Assembly: GCA_044229535.1 (NCBI GenBank)
Contig: JBGASU010000001.1
Location: 868,001 to 932,000, forward strand
Direction: 5' to 3'
DNA: 64,000 bases
From: CAZLFQ01 sp044229535
GTDB taxonomy: Bacteria > Pseudomonadota > Alphaproteobacteria > Rickettsiales > Midichloriaceae
Position numbers and translations under genes: made by a program. The notes under the pieces are model-generated. The model did not search any database and was not told the origin of the DNA. It saw nothing but the letters and a program-made list of their open reading frames with translations. The first letter of the stretch is position 1; every line of letters starts with the position of its first letter. Positions 28,530 through 36,162 of the stretch are shown one piece after another.

Positions 28530-28850
28530 TTAAGAAATTTGATTAATGTTACTATTTATTCTCTTTTTTAGAGTTGGTGCAACCTTAAATTTCACAACTT
28601 TACGAGCAGGGATAACTGCTTCTTTCATTGTCTTAGGATTTCTGCCAATTCTTTGGTTCTTTTTTTTGCTATAGAATTTGCCAAAAAGACGGATATTAAC
28701 TTGTCTGCCTTCTTCAAGGGTTTTGCAAATTATATCAATAAAATTATCTACTATTACAGATGCATGGTTTATACCAAGTCCAGTATCGCGCTTAATTGCT
28801 CTAGCGAGCGACTCTCTTGTAATTGTATTCTTTTTTAATAAATCGATCAT
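28530..28850 (-). CDS. IHF/HU family DNA-binding protein
   Basis: 106 residues. The helical N-terminal half (TITRESLARAIKRDTGLGINHASVIVDNFIDII) and the beta-arm (VNIRLFGKFYSKKKNQRIGRNPKT) match the bacterial histone-like fold. GRNPKT after the arm is more typical of IHF subunits than of HU. The tail is extended and basic (KVAPTLKKRINSNINQ). It likely bends or packs DNA. Operon with tatD downstream. Confidence 0.88.
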   Translation of the reverse strand: MIDLLKKNTITRESLARAIKRDTGLGINHASVIVDNFIDIICKTLEEGRQVNIRLFGKFYSKKKNQRIGRNPKTMKEAVIPARKVVKFKVAPTLKKRINSNINQIS

Positions 28851-28951
28851 TGTTTTGCCATAATTATTTCGAACAAGTAATTATAGCTTGATTTTATGGG
28901 CAAACCAACAATAAACCTTTGAGTTTTGTTAAAGTAATATTAATTTTATAA

Positions 28952-29335
28952 TCACTGTTTAGTTGCCGATTGTTGTAAATCTCGTTGGCGCTCACTCGTA
29001 ACAACCGCATTAATTAGTGCGTTTATGGCTGCATTACAGGTGTATACTCTGTGTAACAGAAGGCCGCCATGACCATTTCCTATAGGGTTTGGAGTATTAC
29101 ACGCGGTTTGGCAATGGGTTACTAACATTTTAAAACGAGGGTCTCTAGTGGCCAATATTTTGCCTAACCTGATAGCCGATTGATCATATTCCGATACAGA
29201 GCTAAGACATGTTGCTAATGCTGCCTCAAAAGAAAATTGTTGTCTGAGAGGGAAGCAATTACTCTCCATAGCACTTCTACGTTGTTGGAAGCTTCTTCTG
29301 GCAGCTTCAATTGCCGAATTTTGATCTTGGTTCAT
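28952..29335 (-). CDS. Unknown 127-residue protein with five cysteines
   Basis: No family recognised. The chain is mostly helical, starts with Gln/Arg-rich residues (QQRRS) and holds five cysteines, of which three cluster in the second half (THCQTACNTPN and VYTCNAAIN). There is no signal peptide or membrane helix. It stands alone between the IHF/HU gene and the palindromic repeat downstream of gatB. The coding frame is uninterrupted and starts at ATG, but the function is unknown. Confidence 0.5.
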   Translation of the reverse strand: MNQDQNSAIEAARRSFQQRRSAMESNCFPLRQQFSFEAALATCLSSVSEYDQSAIRLGKILATRDPRFKMLVTHCQTACNTPNPIGNGHGGLLLHRVYTCNAAINALINAVVTSERQRDLQQSATKQ

Positions 29336-29461
29336 ACGCCTAACTCAAAGTGGTTTGAAGGTAATTACTACAGCATATTTATATTTGCAATAAATTTAAA
29401 GGTAGCGAAGAGCCAAAATGAATTTTTATTATGTCGCAATTGAAAGCCGCTTCGTTCAAAC

Positions 29462-29531
29462 AAAATGTATGCCCTGAATTTGCTTAAGAGGGCGTAACGC
29501 CCGCAAATTCGCCCCCCACCGCATACATTTT
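29462..29531 (-). repeat. Structured palindromic element, copy 1 (downstream of gatB)
   Basis: Three nested stems. The outer stem is AAAATGTATGC (29462-29472) with GCATACATTTT (29521-29531). The middle stem is GAATTTGC (29476-29483) with GCAAATTC (29503-29510). The inner stem is GGGCG (29490-29494) with CGCCC (29498-29502) around loop TAA. It lies about 30 bp past the gatB stop. A second copy is at 50624-50693. Confidence 0.8.
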
Positions 29532-29560
29532 ATTCTCACTTTGCTTTGTAAAGAGTTAAC

Positions 29561-31021
29561 TTAACCCTTCAACTTCTTCATCAAAATATCATTCAACGCC
29601 GCAGGGTTGGCTTTGCCACCAGTTGCTTTCATCACTTGCCCTACAAAGAAACCAAATAACTTATCTTTTCCAGATCTGAATTCGGCAACTTTATCAGCGT
29701 TTGCAGCTAGAACTTCATCAATTGCTTTTTCAATCGCGCCTGTGTCGGTAACCTGTGTTAGTCCTTGCTCTTGAACAATTGCTGCTGGGGCTTTGCCAGA
29801 TTCAAACATAATTTCAAACACTTGTTTCGCAATTTTTCCAGAGATGGTGTTGTCCTGAATTAAGCCAATCAGTTCTGCAATGTGCGCCGCAGAAACTGGT
29901 GATTCTTCTATATCTTTTCCAACTTTATTTAAGCGCGCAAAAAGCTCAACGGTAATCCAGTTTGCTGCAAGTTTTGCGTCGCATTTACTTGCCACGTCTT
30001 CAAAGAATTTCGCTGTGGTTTTTTCTGCCACAATTACTGATGCATCATAAGGTGATAACCCCATGTTTGAGATGTATCTTTTCTTCTTATCATCTGGAAG
30101 TTCTGGTAAATTTTTCTTGATATTATCTACATAGTCTTGCGTCAAATTCAGAGGTAACAAATCAGGATCTGGGAAGTATCTATAATCATGAGCTTCTTCT
30201 TTTGAGCGCATAGATCTTGTTTGCCCAGTTCCAGCGTCGAACAATCTGGTTTCTTGGTCAATAGTCCCGCCGCTTTCTAAAATATTTACTTGCCTTTGTG
30301 CTTCAAAATCAATAGCACGCATAAGGTTTTTAACTGAGTTCACGTTCTTCACTTCTGCGCGTGTTCCGAATTTTGTATCGCCAACTTTTCTTACTGAAAC
30401 GTTAGCATCACAGCGCATTGAACCTTTCTCCATATCGCCGTCGCATGAATCTAAATAACGCAAAATTGAGCGTAATTTTTTCATGTACTCTCCTGCTTCT
30501 TCGCTGCTACGCATATCGGGTTCTGATACAATCTCCATCAATGCAACGCCTGATCTATTTAAATCAATGAATGTTTCTGTTGGGCTTTGATCATGCATGC
30601 TTTTTCCAGCATCTTGCTCCAAGTGAAGTCTGGTAACGCCAACTTCTTTCACAGTACCATCTGGCATGTCTACATGCACAACTCCTTTGCCAACTATTGG
30701 GTGATGAAATTGTGAAATTTGGTAGCCTTGTGGTAGATCAGGATAAAAATAATTTTTGCGATCAAATATCGACATCAAATTGATTTTAGCATTAAGTCCT
30801 AAGCCAGTTTTTACAGCTTGTTCAACACAGTGCTCATTAAGTGTAGGTAGCATTCCCGGCATTGCTGCATCTACAAACGACACTTGTGTATTTGGTTCAG
30901 CGCCGAATTCGGTTGAGCTTCCAGAGAATAACTTGCTGTTAGAATTAACCTGTGCGTGTACTTCTAGACCAATTACAACTTCCCAATCACCCGTGATGCC
31001 TTTAACTATTTGCGCTGCCAT
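29561..31021 (-). CDS. gatB: Aspartyl/glutamyl-tRNA(Asn/Gln) amidotransferase subunit B
   Basis: 486 residues, full length. WEVVIGLEVHAQVNSNSKLFS at the N terminus (split here as IGLEVHAQV and SKLFSGSSTEFG), DLPQGYQISQFHHPI and SMRCDANVSVRKVG are GatB signatures. The C-terminal YqeY-like domain ends in KATGGKANPAALNDILMKKL. GatB recognises misacylated Glu-tRNA-Gln or Asp-tRNA-Asn and passes ammonia from GatA. gatA and gatC are not adjacent, so the operon is split. Confidence 0.97.
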   Translation of the reverse strand: MAAQIVKGITGDWEVVIGLEVHAQVNSNSKLFSGSSTEFGAEPNTQVSFVDAAMPGMLPTLNEHCVEQAVKTGLGLNAKINLMSIFDRKNYFYPDLPQGYQISQFHHPIVGKGVVHVDMPDGTVKEVGVTRLHLEQDAGKSMHDQSPTETFIDLNRSGVALMEIVSEPDMRSSEEAGEYMKKLRSILRYLDSCDGDMEKGSMRCDANVSVRKVGDTKFGTRAEVKNVNSVKNLMRAIDFEAQRQVNILESGGTIDQETRLFDAGTGQTRSMRSKEEAHDYRYFPDPDLLPLNLTQDYVDNIKKNLPELPDDKKKRYISNMGLSPYDASVIVAEKTTAKFFEDVASKCDAKLAANWITVELFARLNKVGKDIEESPVSAAHIAELIGLIQDNTISGKIAKQVFEIMFESGKAPAAIVQEQGLTQVTDTGAIEKAIDEVLAANADKVAEFRSGKDKLFGFFVGQVMKATGGKANPAALNDILMKKLKG

Positions 31022-31130
31022 AATAAAAATATGTTCGGTTATCTTGGCACTCTATCTAGCACTTTTTTGCGATTGGAGCAAATGTTTGGTGAGCCTATCA
31101 CCAATAAAAACAGAGAGAAATAAGATTGGT

Positions 31131-31276
31131 GAACACTAGCAGCACCCGTTGCAGGAAATGTTATCTCACGCATAGCTCCTATATTAGGTGTAAAACCACG
31201 TAAAGCTGAAGATCCTGAAATTCAAGAAAAACTCTCGCTGGTCTACGAAGCACGCTATAAAAAGCCCAAGAATTAA
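31131..31276 (+). pseudogene. Orphan copy of the last 47 codons of ftsI
   Basis: Translating from 31136 gives LAAPVAGNVISRIAPILG and so on to the final KKPKN and TAA, identical to the C terminus of FtsI encoded at 18958-20670. The nucleotide sequences differ at 10 positions over 146 bp, each at a third codon position and each silent (Pro, Val, Ile, Ile, Ala, Pro, Gly, Ile, Ser, Leu). An in-frame TGA stands immediately upstream of the copy (TGA ACA CTA), and there is no start codon, so it is not expressed as a protein. Similarity ends at the stop codon. Confidence 0.9.
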
Positions 31277-31347
31277 CCTCGGCTTTTTACTCATTTTTTA
31301 ACAATCTATATAAATTTAGCGAATTAAGCAGTAGCTTGTTTAAAAGC

Positions 31348-31376
31348 TTGCAGAAAGCTTGCTTTTCTGCTATTAT
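31348..31376 (+). promoter_or_regulatory. Sigma-70-type promoter for the 145-residue gene
   Basis: TTGCAG (31348-31353), 17-bp spacer, TATTAT (31371-31376). The gene starts 30 bp downstream, behind GAGG at 31396-31399. Confidence 0.6.
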
Positions 31377-31405
31377 ATCTCCTTCGAAATTAAAATGAGG
31401 TTAAA

Positions 31406-31843
31406 ATGACAATAAATTGTCCAGATTATTTTGCAGGTGCTTTGGGTTTCGCTGCACTTTCTTACATTGTTGCTCCGAAAGCTTATGATTATCTGTATCC
31501 AGATTACACTTCTGCTTTCCACCATGAAGTTCGCAATACAAATACTGCTAAAGCTGAAAAGGTGTTTTTATCTTCACCAGACAGTGAGTCTGCACCGAAT
31601 TATATATCTGATGCTGATATTGCAAAAGGGTTATATTGGTTCTGTGAATATTCAACCCAAGATGGCGAAAATTATAGAGATACTATAGCATTTCTAGATG
31701 CTTTAGAAGCCAAAGGAAGAACTGAAATACTAACCAACTTAGAAACTCATGCTAACACTTGTTTCTACGCAGGCGGAGAACTTGAAGAAAAGGTTTTTGA
31801 ACTGGTTGACAAGTGCGGCGAAGAGTACTGTACACAAATCTAA
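31406..31843 (+). CDS. Unknown 145-residue protein
   Basis: No family recognised. A short hydrophobic stretch near the N terminus (YFAGALGFAALSYIVAP, about residues 8-24) could be a membrane anchor or an uncleaved signal. The remainder is acidic with five cysteines, including CGEEYC close to the C terminus. It has its own near-consensus promoter, a good ribosome-binding site (GAGG) and a hairpin downstream, so it looks like a real monocistronic gene. It is the first of three unknown genes between gatB and ispG. Confidence 0.6.
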   Translation: MTINCPDYFAGALGFAALSYIVAPKAYDYLYPDYTSAFHHEVRNTNTAKAEKVFLSSPDSESAPNYISDADIAKGLYWFCEYSTQDGENYRDTIAFLDALEAKGRTEILTNLETHANTCFYAGGELEEKVFELVDKCGEEYCTQI

Positions 31844-31871
31844 TTTAATTGTATTTCAATTATGGTCTTTT

Positions 31872-31905
31872 AGGCTGTCTTAGAAAACTAAGGCAGCCTT
31901 TATAC
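31872..31905 (+). terminator. Rho-independent-type hairpin after the 145-residue gene
   Basis: AGGCTGTCTTA (31872-31882), loop GAAAAC, TAAGGCAGCCT (31889-31899), with one G-T pair, then TTATACTAT. The T-run is short. Confidence 0.6.
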
Positions 31906-32026
31906 TATACCTATCTACATAATCATATAAATTTTAATTGCAGAACAAGCGTATTACGCCGTTACTTGACACAAATTTAACATTTATCCGAATTCAAATT
32001 TACCTTCTAAACCTAGAATTAGTTTC

Positions 32027-32055
32027 TTGACATGGCTGTTTTTTGTATGCATAAT
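32027..32055 (+). promoter_or_regulatory. Near-consensus sigma-70 promoter
   Basis: TTGACA (32027-32032), 17-bp spacer, CATAAT (32050-32055). It fires toward the 180-residue gene whose ATG is at 32102, giving a leader of roughly 40 nt. It is the closest match to consensus seen in the window. Confidence 0.7.
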
Positions 32056-32101
32056 TCCCCAGCTGCTTTTATTTTTAATAATTAAACAAAAAAGGGGAAA
32101 A

Positions 32102-32644
32102 ATGTCTACTTTATCAGTTAAATCTTTATTAAGTCCAAGTCAGATTGTTGCTGTAACAACTCTTAGAGAGAAGTTGGATAATATAATTAATACGAGTGAG
32201 TCAACTGTCACATCATGCAATGCAATCATTGCAGAAACAGAGTCTTTTGCAAAATTAGCTTCAAGTCTTGGTCATGTAAATCTAAATACATCTAAAATGC
32301 TTGCACAGCTTCAGCCGATTTTAACTATGTGCAAAACATATCTACCTGCGCATCAGTCTATAATAGAAGCTAGAGACAATCTTAATCTCTGCTTTGATGT
32401 TGACCCATCATTCTTTGGAAGTTTTAAACATAAATTAGCGCTAATATATGATGTAGCATTTAATGAAAGTAAGTTCTTTGGTACTGTCTGTTCTCAAGAA
32501 TTTGACGTTGATGTTATGAAAGAAAAAACAAAAACATTTATAACTCAGCACAATGACTTACTAGAGTACAATGAGGCACATGGAAAAGAGCTAGTTGCAA
32601 TTCTAAAAGAGTTTGAGCATTTAGAGCAAGGCGCAGCTGCTTAA
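32102..32644 (+). CDS. Unknown 180-residue helical protein
   Basis: No family recognised. I chose the ATG at 32102 because GGGG at 32094-32097 sits at ribosome-binding distance and the strong promoter lies at 32027-32055; the open frame extends to 32027, but that would start inside the promoter. The protein is helical (SPSQIVAVTTLREKLDNIINTSE; DLLEYNEAHGKELVAILKEFEHLEQ), soluble, with no signal peptide and four cysteines. It converges with a small membrane-protein gene 15 bp away. Confidence 0.6.
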   Translation: MSTLSVKSLLSPSQIVAVTTLREKLDNIINTSESTVTSCNAIIAETESFAKLASSLGHVNLNTSKMLAQLQPILTMCKTYLPAHQSIIEARDNLNLCFDVDPSFFGSFKHKLALIYDVAFNESKFFGTVCSQEFDVDVMKEKTKTFITQHNDLLEYNEAHGKELVAILKEFEHLEQGAAA

Positions 32645-32659
32645 TATTTGGTACCATTT

Positions 32660-33121
32660 CTACAACCGAGTACACGCTGTATAAACTACTGCACCAGCAG
32701 CAGTTAGTGCTAACCCTGCACGTAAAACATTTGCATCTGCAGTTATTGCAAAAGTGCCGAATAAAGCTGTAACACCAGCCGCACCGACTGTTACATATTT
32801 TGCCAATCTTTGCACAGATTGCATTGCTGTCCCTGCTGAACATATATCGGCAATCCCAGCGCCAATCCCAGCACCAACACCAAAAACCACACCTGCAGCA
32901 GCTGCGCCAGCGACTGCGCCTGCTACAAGTCCAGTTGTTATAGTCACAACATCATTTCGAAAAACTCCCTTATCTTTCTTTTCTTGGGGAGCAACAAATG
33001 ACGCTGCACTAATTAGTGCTTTCTCACCAGCAACCATTCCTGCAGTTAGCGCTGGGAGTAAAGCCAGAGCGGCACCAGCCATTGCTCCATCAATAATGTG
33101 TTCATTTCTATTTCTTGCCAT
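32660..33121 (-). CDS. Small Ala/Gly-rich membrane protein of unknown function
   Basis: 153 residues with four hydrophobic Ala/Gly-rich segments (GAMAGAALALLPALTAGMVAG; TTGLVAGAVAGAAAAGVVFG; VTVGAAGVTALFGTFAI; LRAGLALTAAGAVVYTA). The regular small-residue spacing looks like glycine-zipper packing. The N terminus is basic (MARNRNEH). Possible roles such as a membrane-lytic or pore-type protein are conceivable but unsupported. Starts divergently from ispG with about 160 bp between. Confidence 0.55.
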   Translation of the reverse strand: MARNRNEHIIDGAMAGAALALLPALTAGMVAGEKALISAASFVAPQEKKDKGVFRNDVVTITTGLVAGAVAGAAAAGVVFGVGAGIGAGIADICSAGTAMQSVQRLAKYVTVGAAGVTALFGTFAITADANVLRAGLALTAAGAVVYTACTRL

Positions 33122-33228
33122 AAAAACCTGCTATTAATTAATAGGCTATGCTTTTACAGAGTTAGGCCGCATTTAGCAAGGAAATTCCTGCCTTTGGTAC
33201 ATTATTTACAGGCCAGAAATCAACCCTG

Positions 33229-33257
33229 TTGCACTAAGGTCTTGTATTTGATACAAT
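33229..33257 (+). promoter_or_regulatory. Sigma-70-type promoter for ispG
   Basis: TTGCAC (33229-33234), 17-bp spacer, TACAAT (33252-33257). The ispG ATG follows 24 bp later with AGG at ribosome-binding distance (33271-33273). Confidence 0.6.
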
Positions 33258-33281
33258 GCCCATCAAATCTAGGTAGAAGCA

Positions 33282-34514
33282 ATGGTCGCACTGCAAGGCA
33301 TAAAGAAAATAAACACCCATAAAGTAATGGTGGGGGATGTATCAATTGGTGGTGACTCACCTGTTCGCGTGCAATCAATGACCGATACCGACACTGCTGA
33401 TTGCGATGCAACCGTTGCGCAGATTGTTGATCTAATTAGAGCTGGCTCTGAGCTAGTTCGCATAACAGTTAATAACGAAGATGCGGCCAAACAAGTTCCT
33501 TATATCAAAGATAAATTATTAGCTAAAAATTATCTAACACCAATAGTCGGTGACTTTCATTACAACGGCCACACATTACTACAAAAATATCCAGATACCG
33601 CAAAAGCGTTAGACAAATACCGCATTAACCCAGGTAATGTTGGCTTCGGTGAGAAGCAAGACAAACAATTCCAGATGATAGTTGAGCAAGCAATCCTTCA
33701 TAACAAACCAGTAAGAATTGGTGTGAACTGGGGAAGTTTAGACCAAGATCTTGCTACAAAATTAATGGATGAAAATTCTAAATTACCAAATCCAAAATCA
33801 GCCGACGAAATTATGCGTGAAGCATTAATCCTATCTGCGCTAACCAGTGCAGATAAAGCGGTTGATATTGGGCTAGCAAAAGATCGCATAATAGTTTCAT
33901 GTAAAGTAAGTAAGGTTCAAGACCTTATTGCAGTTTACAGAGAGCTAGCTGTGCGTTCACAGTATGCACTTCACCTAGGCCTTACAGAAGCTGGAATGGG
34001 ATCAAAAGGAATTGTTGCCTCAACAGCAGCGCTTGGCGTTTTATTACAAGAAGGAATTGGGGATACAATTCGTATTTCATTAACACCAGAACCAGGTGCG
34101 AAACGTGAAAAAGAAATTATAGTTGCCCAAGAGATTTTACAAACTATGGGACTCAGATCATTTAGCCCAATGGTAACTTCTTGCCCAGGCTGTGGCAGAA
34201 CCACTTCAACATTTTTTAGAGATTTAGCCGATCAAATTCAAACATACATCAGGCAGAATCTTCCAGAATGGAAAAAGCAATATGCTGGCGTTGAGAATTT
34301 AAACATCGCAGTTATGGGTTGCATCGTAAATGGCCCAGGTGAAAGTAAACACGCAAACATCGGCATCAGTTTACCTGGGAAAGGCGAGTCGCCAGTTGCT
34401 CCAGTATTTATTGACGGTAAAAAAGCACATACGTTGCGTGGTGAGACAATTGCTCAAGATTTCCAAAAAATTCTTTTGGATTACGTGGATAAGAACTACT
34501 CAAAAGCCGCTTAA
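33282..34514 (+). CDS. ispG: 4-hydroxy-3-methylbut-2-enyl-diphosphate synthase (IspG/GcpE)
   Basis: 410 residues. Seventh step of the MEP isoprenoid pathway, converting MEcPP to HMBPP. VGDVSIGGDSPVRVQSMTDTDT at the N terminus is split here as GGDSPVRVQSMTDTDT. The 4Fe-4S ligands are in SCPGCGRT and in MGCIVNGPGESKHANIGIS near the C terminus. The bacterial two-domain length is normal. Converges with the small zinc-finger gene. Confidence 0.97.
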   Translation: MVALQGIKKINTHKVMVGDVSIGGDSPVRVQSMTDTDTADCDATVAQIVDLIRAGSELVRITVNNEDAAKQVPYIKDKLLAKNYLTPIVGDFHYNGHTLLQKYPDTAKALDKYRINPGNVGFGEKQDKQFQMIVEQAILHNKPVRIGVNWGSLDQDLATKLMDENSKLPNPKSADEIMREALILSALTSADKAVDIGLAKDRIIVSCKVSKVQDLIAVYRELAVRSQYALHLGLTEAGMGSKGIVASTAALGVLLQEGIGDTIRISLTPEPGAKREKEIIVAQEILQTMGLRSFSPMVTSCPGCGRTTSTFFRDLADQIQTYIRQNLPEWKKQYAGVENLNIAVMGCIVNGPGESKHANIGISLPGKGESPVAPVFIDGKKAHTLRGETIAQDFQKILLDYVDKNYSKAA

Positions 34515-34516
34515 AT

Positions 34517-34714
34517 TTACTTTAAGTTTTTCTTGTTAGCCGAAGTTTTTTCTTCAACATCTACATATTCAAAATGTTGGCCGCAGTATGGGCAAGTAAT
34601 TTCATCAACGCCTGATTTGATTTCCAGATAGATTTTCGGATGCCCCAAAGCTCCGCCACCGCCATCACAGCTAACATGTCGTTCATAAACAGTTTTAGAT
34701 GTTTGGCTTTGCAT
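34517..34714 (-). CDS. zf-CHCC zinc-finger protein (NDUFS6-like)
   Basis: 65 residues. The pattern VSCDGGGGALGHPKIYLEI followed by CPYCGQHFEY is the zf-CHCC family: Cys, His and the CxxC pair bind one zinc. Alphaproteobacterial members are related to the mitochondrial complex I subunit NDUFS6 (13 kDa A). A role with complex I is therefore possible but not shown. The C-terminal tail is lysine-rich. It ends 2 bp from the end of ispG. Confidence 0.85.
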   Translation of the reverse strand: MQSQTSKTVYERHVSCDGGGGALGHPKIYLEIKSGVDEITCPYCGQHFEYVDVEEKTSANKKNLK

Positions 34715-34865
34715 ACTTAATCCTCATTACATGCTAATAATCTACAAAAAATTCTTTTTTCAATCAACTATTATTAGAGCATAACAGCGGCATCCACAAG
34801 GCCAATGCACATGCATAATAAAAAGTAGCTTGTTTACCATAAAAGCAACAATATAAAAAATACAA

Positions 34866-35015
34866 ATGAGTTTGATATCTCAAGTTATTGATATACCCGA
34901 ACTTAACCATGCAATTGGGTTATGGCACAGCTTTTATAATCCTTATTTTAACGCAGCACTTGATATTTTAATTTTATTGCCTATCTATATGATAAAAACT
35001 TACTACATTTTATGA
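34866..35015 (+). CDS. Possible 49-residue membrane peptide overlapping the dnaJ start
   Basis: An open frame of 49 codons starts at ATG 34866 and stops at TGA 35013-35015, overlapping the dnaJ start codon as ATGA. The predicted peptide has one hydrophobic segment (FNAALDILILLPIYMI) near its C terminus. The ATGA overlap is the pattern of translational coupling seen elsewhere in this window. Against it, no Shine-Dalgarno sequence precedes 34866 and the family is unknown; it might equally be the tail of a decayed gene. Confidence 0.3.
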   Translation: MSLISQVIDIPELNHAIGLWHSFYNPYFNAALDILILLPIYMIKTYYIL

Positions 35016-36151
35016 GCAAGAGAGATTATTATGAGACGCTTGGCGTCTCTAAGGGTGCTGATTCAGAAGAATTAAAAAAAGCTTATCGGAAGCTGGCAAT
35101 GCAGTATCACCCTGATAGAAATCAAGGTGATAAAGAAGCTGAGAAAAAATTTAAAGAGATCAATGAAGCCTACGAAATTCTAAAAGATGGTGACAAGCGC
35201 GCGGCCTATGATCGTATGGGGCATGCTGCATTTGAACAAGGTGGTGGCTTTGGACAAGGCGGTTTTGGTGGTGGAGCTGACTTCTCTGACATGTCTGATC
35301 TATTCGGCGGAATCTTTAATGACTTTATGGGTGGTGGTCAGCAACAAAGACGCAGACCTGAAGAGATGAACAAAGGTTCAGATTTGCGCTATAACATGAC
35401 CATAACTCTTGAAGAAGCGTTTAATGGGGGTAAGCAAGAAGTTAGCTATCGCGCTAACGTTAGTTGTGACACATGCAAAGGCTCTGGTAGTAAATCTGGC
35501 AAAAAAACCACATGTGGAACATGTGGTGGTGCAGGAAGAGTTCGTGCTCAGCAAGGTTTTTTTATGATAGAGCGCACATGTCCAACTTGCTCAGGAACAG
35601 GCGAGATGATTGCTGATCCTTGTAACAAATGTCATGGCCAAGGGCGTGTGCCACAACAAAGAAAAATAAATGTAAATATCCCAGCAGGCGTTGAAGATGG
35701 TATGCGTATACGCGTAGCTGGAGAGGGCGAAGCAGGAACTAGAGGCGGCAAAGCTGGTGATTTATATATTTTTGTTTCTGTTAAAACGCATAAACTATTC
35801 GCACGTGAGAATAATGACCTACATTGCATTGTACCGATGAAAATGACTACTGCAACTTTAGGTGGCTCAATAGAAGTTCCTACGATTGATGGTGGAAAAG
35901 CGAAAGTTACTATACCAGAGGGTACTCAATCTGGTGCGCAGTTTAGATTGAAGGGTAAAGGCATGCCAGTTATGAAATCATCGCGATTCGGTGATATGAT
36001 TGTTCATACAAAAATTGAGATACCATCGCGCTTAAGCAAAAAACAAAGAGAGCTATTGGAAGAATTTGAAAAAGAATCTACTAACAATTCCAACCCTGAG
36101 ACTGAAGGTTTTTTTTCAAAGATGAAAGGCTTTTTTGAAGATAGAAAATAA
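35012..36151 (+). CDS. dnaJ: Chaperone protein DnaJ
   Basis: 379 residues, full type I architecture: J domain with YHPDRNQ, Gly/Phe-rich linker (GGGFGQGGFGGGADF), four CxxCxGxG zinc repeats (CDTCKGSG, CGTCGGAG, CPTCSGTG, CNKCHGQG) and the C-terminal substrate domains. Co-chaperone that stimulates DnaK ATPase. dnaK itself is 21 kb away, not adjacent as in many bacteria. Converges with an ATPase gene 11 bp downstream. Confidence 0.97.
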   Translation: MSKRDYYETLGVSKGADSEELKKAYRKLAMQYHPDRNQGDKEAEKKFKEINEAYEILKDGDKRAAYDRMGHAAFEQGGGFGQGGFGGGADFSDMSDLFGGIFNDFMGGGQQQRRRPEEMNKGSDLRYNMTITLEEAFNGGKQEVSYRANVSCDTCKGSGSKSGKKTTCGTCGGAGRVRAQQGFFMIERTCPTCSGTGEMIADPCNKCHGQGRVPQQRKINVNIPAGVEDGMRIRVAGEGEAGTRGGKAGDLYIFVSVKTHKLFARENNDLHCIVPMKMTTATLGGSIEVPTIDGGKAKVTIPEGTQSGAQFRLKGKGMPVMKSSRFGDMIVHTKIEIPSRLSKKQRELLEEFEKESTNNSNPETEGFFSKMKGFFEDRK

Positions 36152-36162
36152 CCACTTAGGAT

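Larger units (their letters stand above)
31022..31405. other. Intergenic stretch holding an inverted repeat, an ftsI remnant and a promoter
   Basis: 384 bp without an intact gene. It holds a 7-bp inverted repeat TTGGTGA / TCACCAA (31086-31104, 5-nt spacer), the 146-bp ftsI fragment (31131-31276), a weak hairpin AAAAAGCC / GGCTTTTT (31259-31288) that straddles the fragment's stop codon and may act as a terminator, and the promoter of the next gene. TTGGTGA recurs once more at 31126, just before the fragment. Confidence 0.6.

Noticed and set aside
32027..32101. Upstream start for the 180-residue protein
   Set aside because: The longer frame starts within the TTGACA promoter element; the ATG at 32102 follows a good ribosome-binding site.
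32754..33137. Long open frame on the plus strand opposite the glycine-zipper gene (Ala/Pro-rich)
   Set aside because: It mirrors the Ala/Gly codons of the opposite strand, has no ribosome-binding site and no family; the minus-strand frame gives sensible membrane helices.
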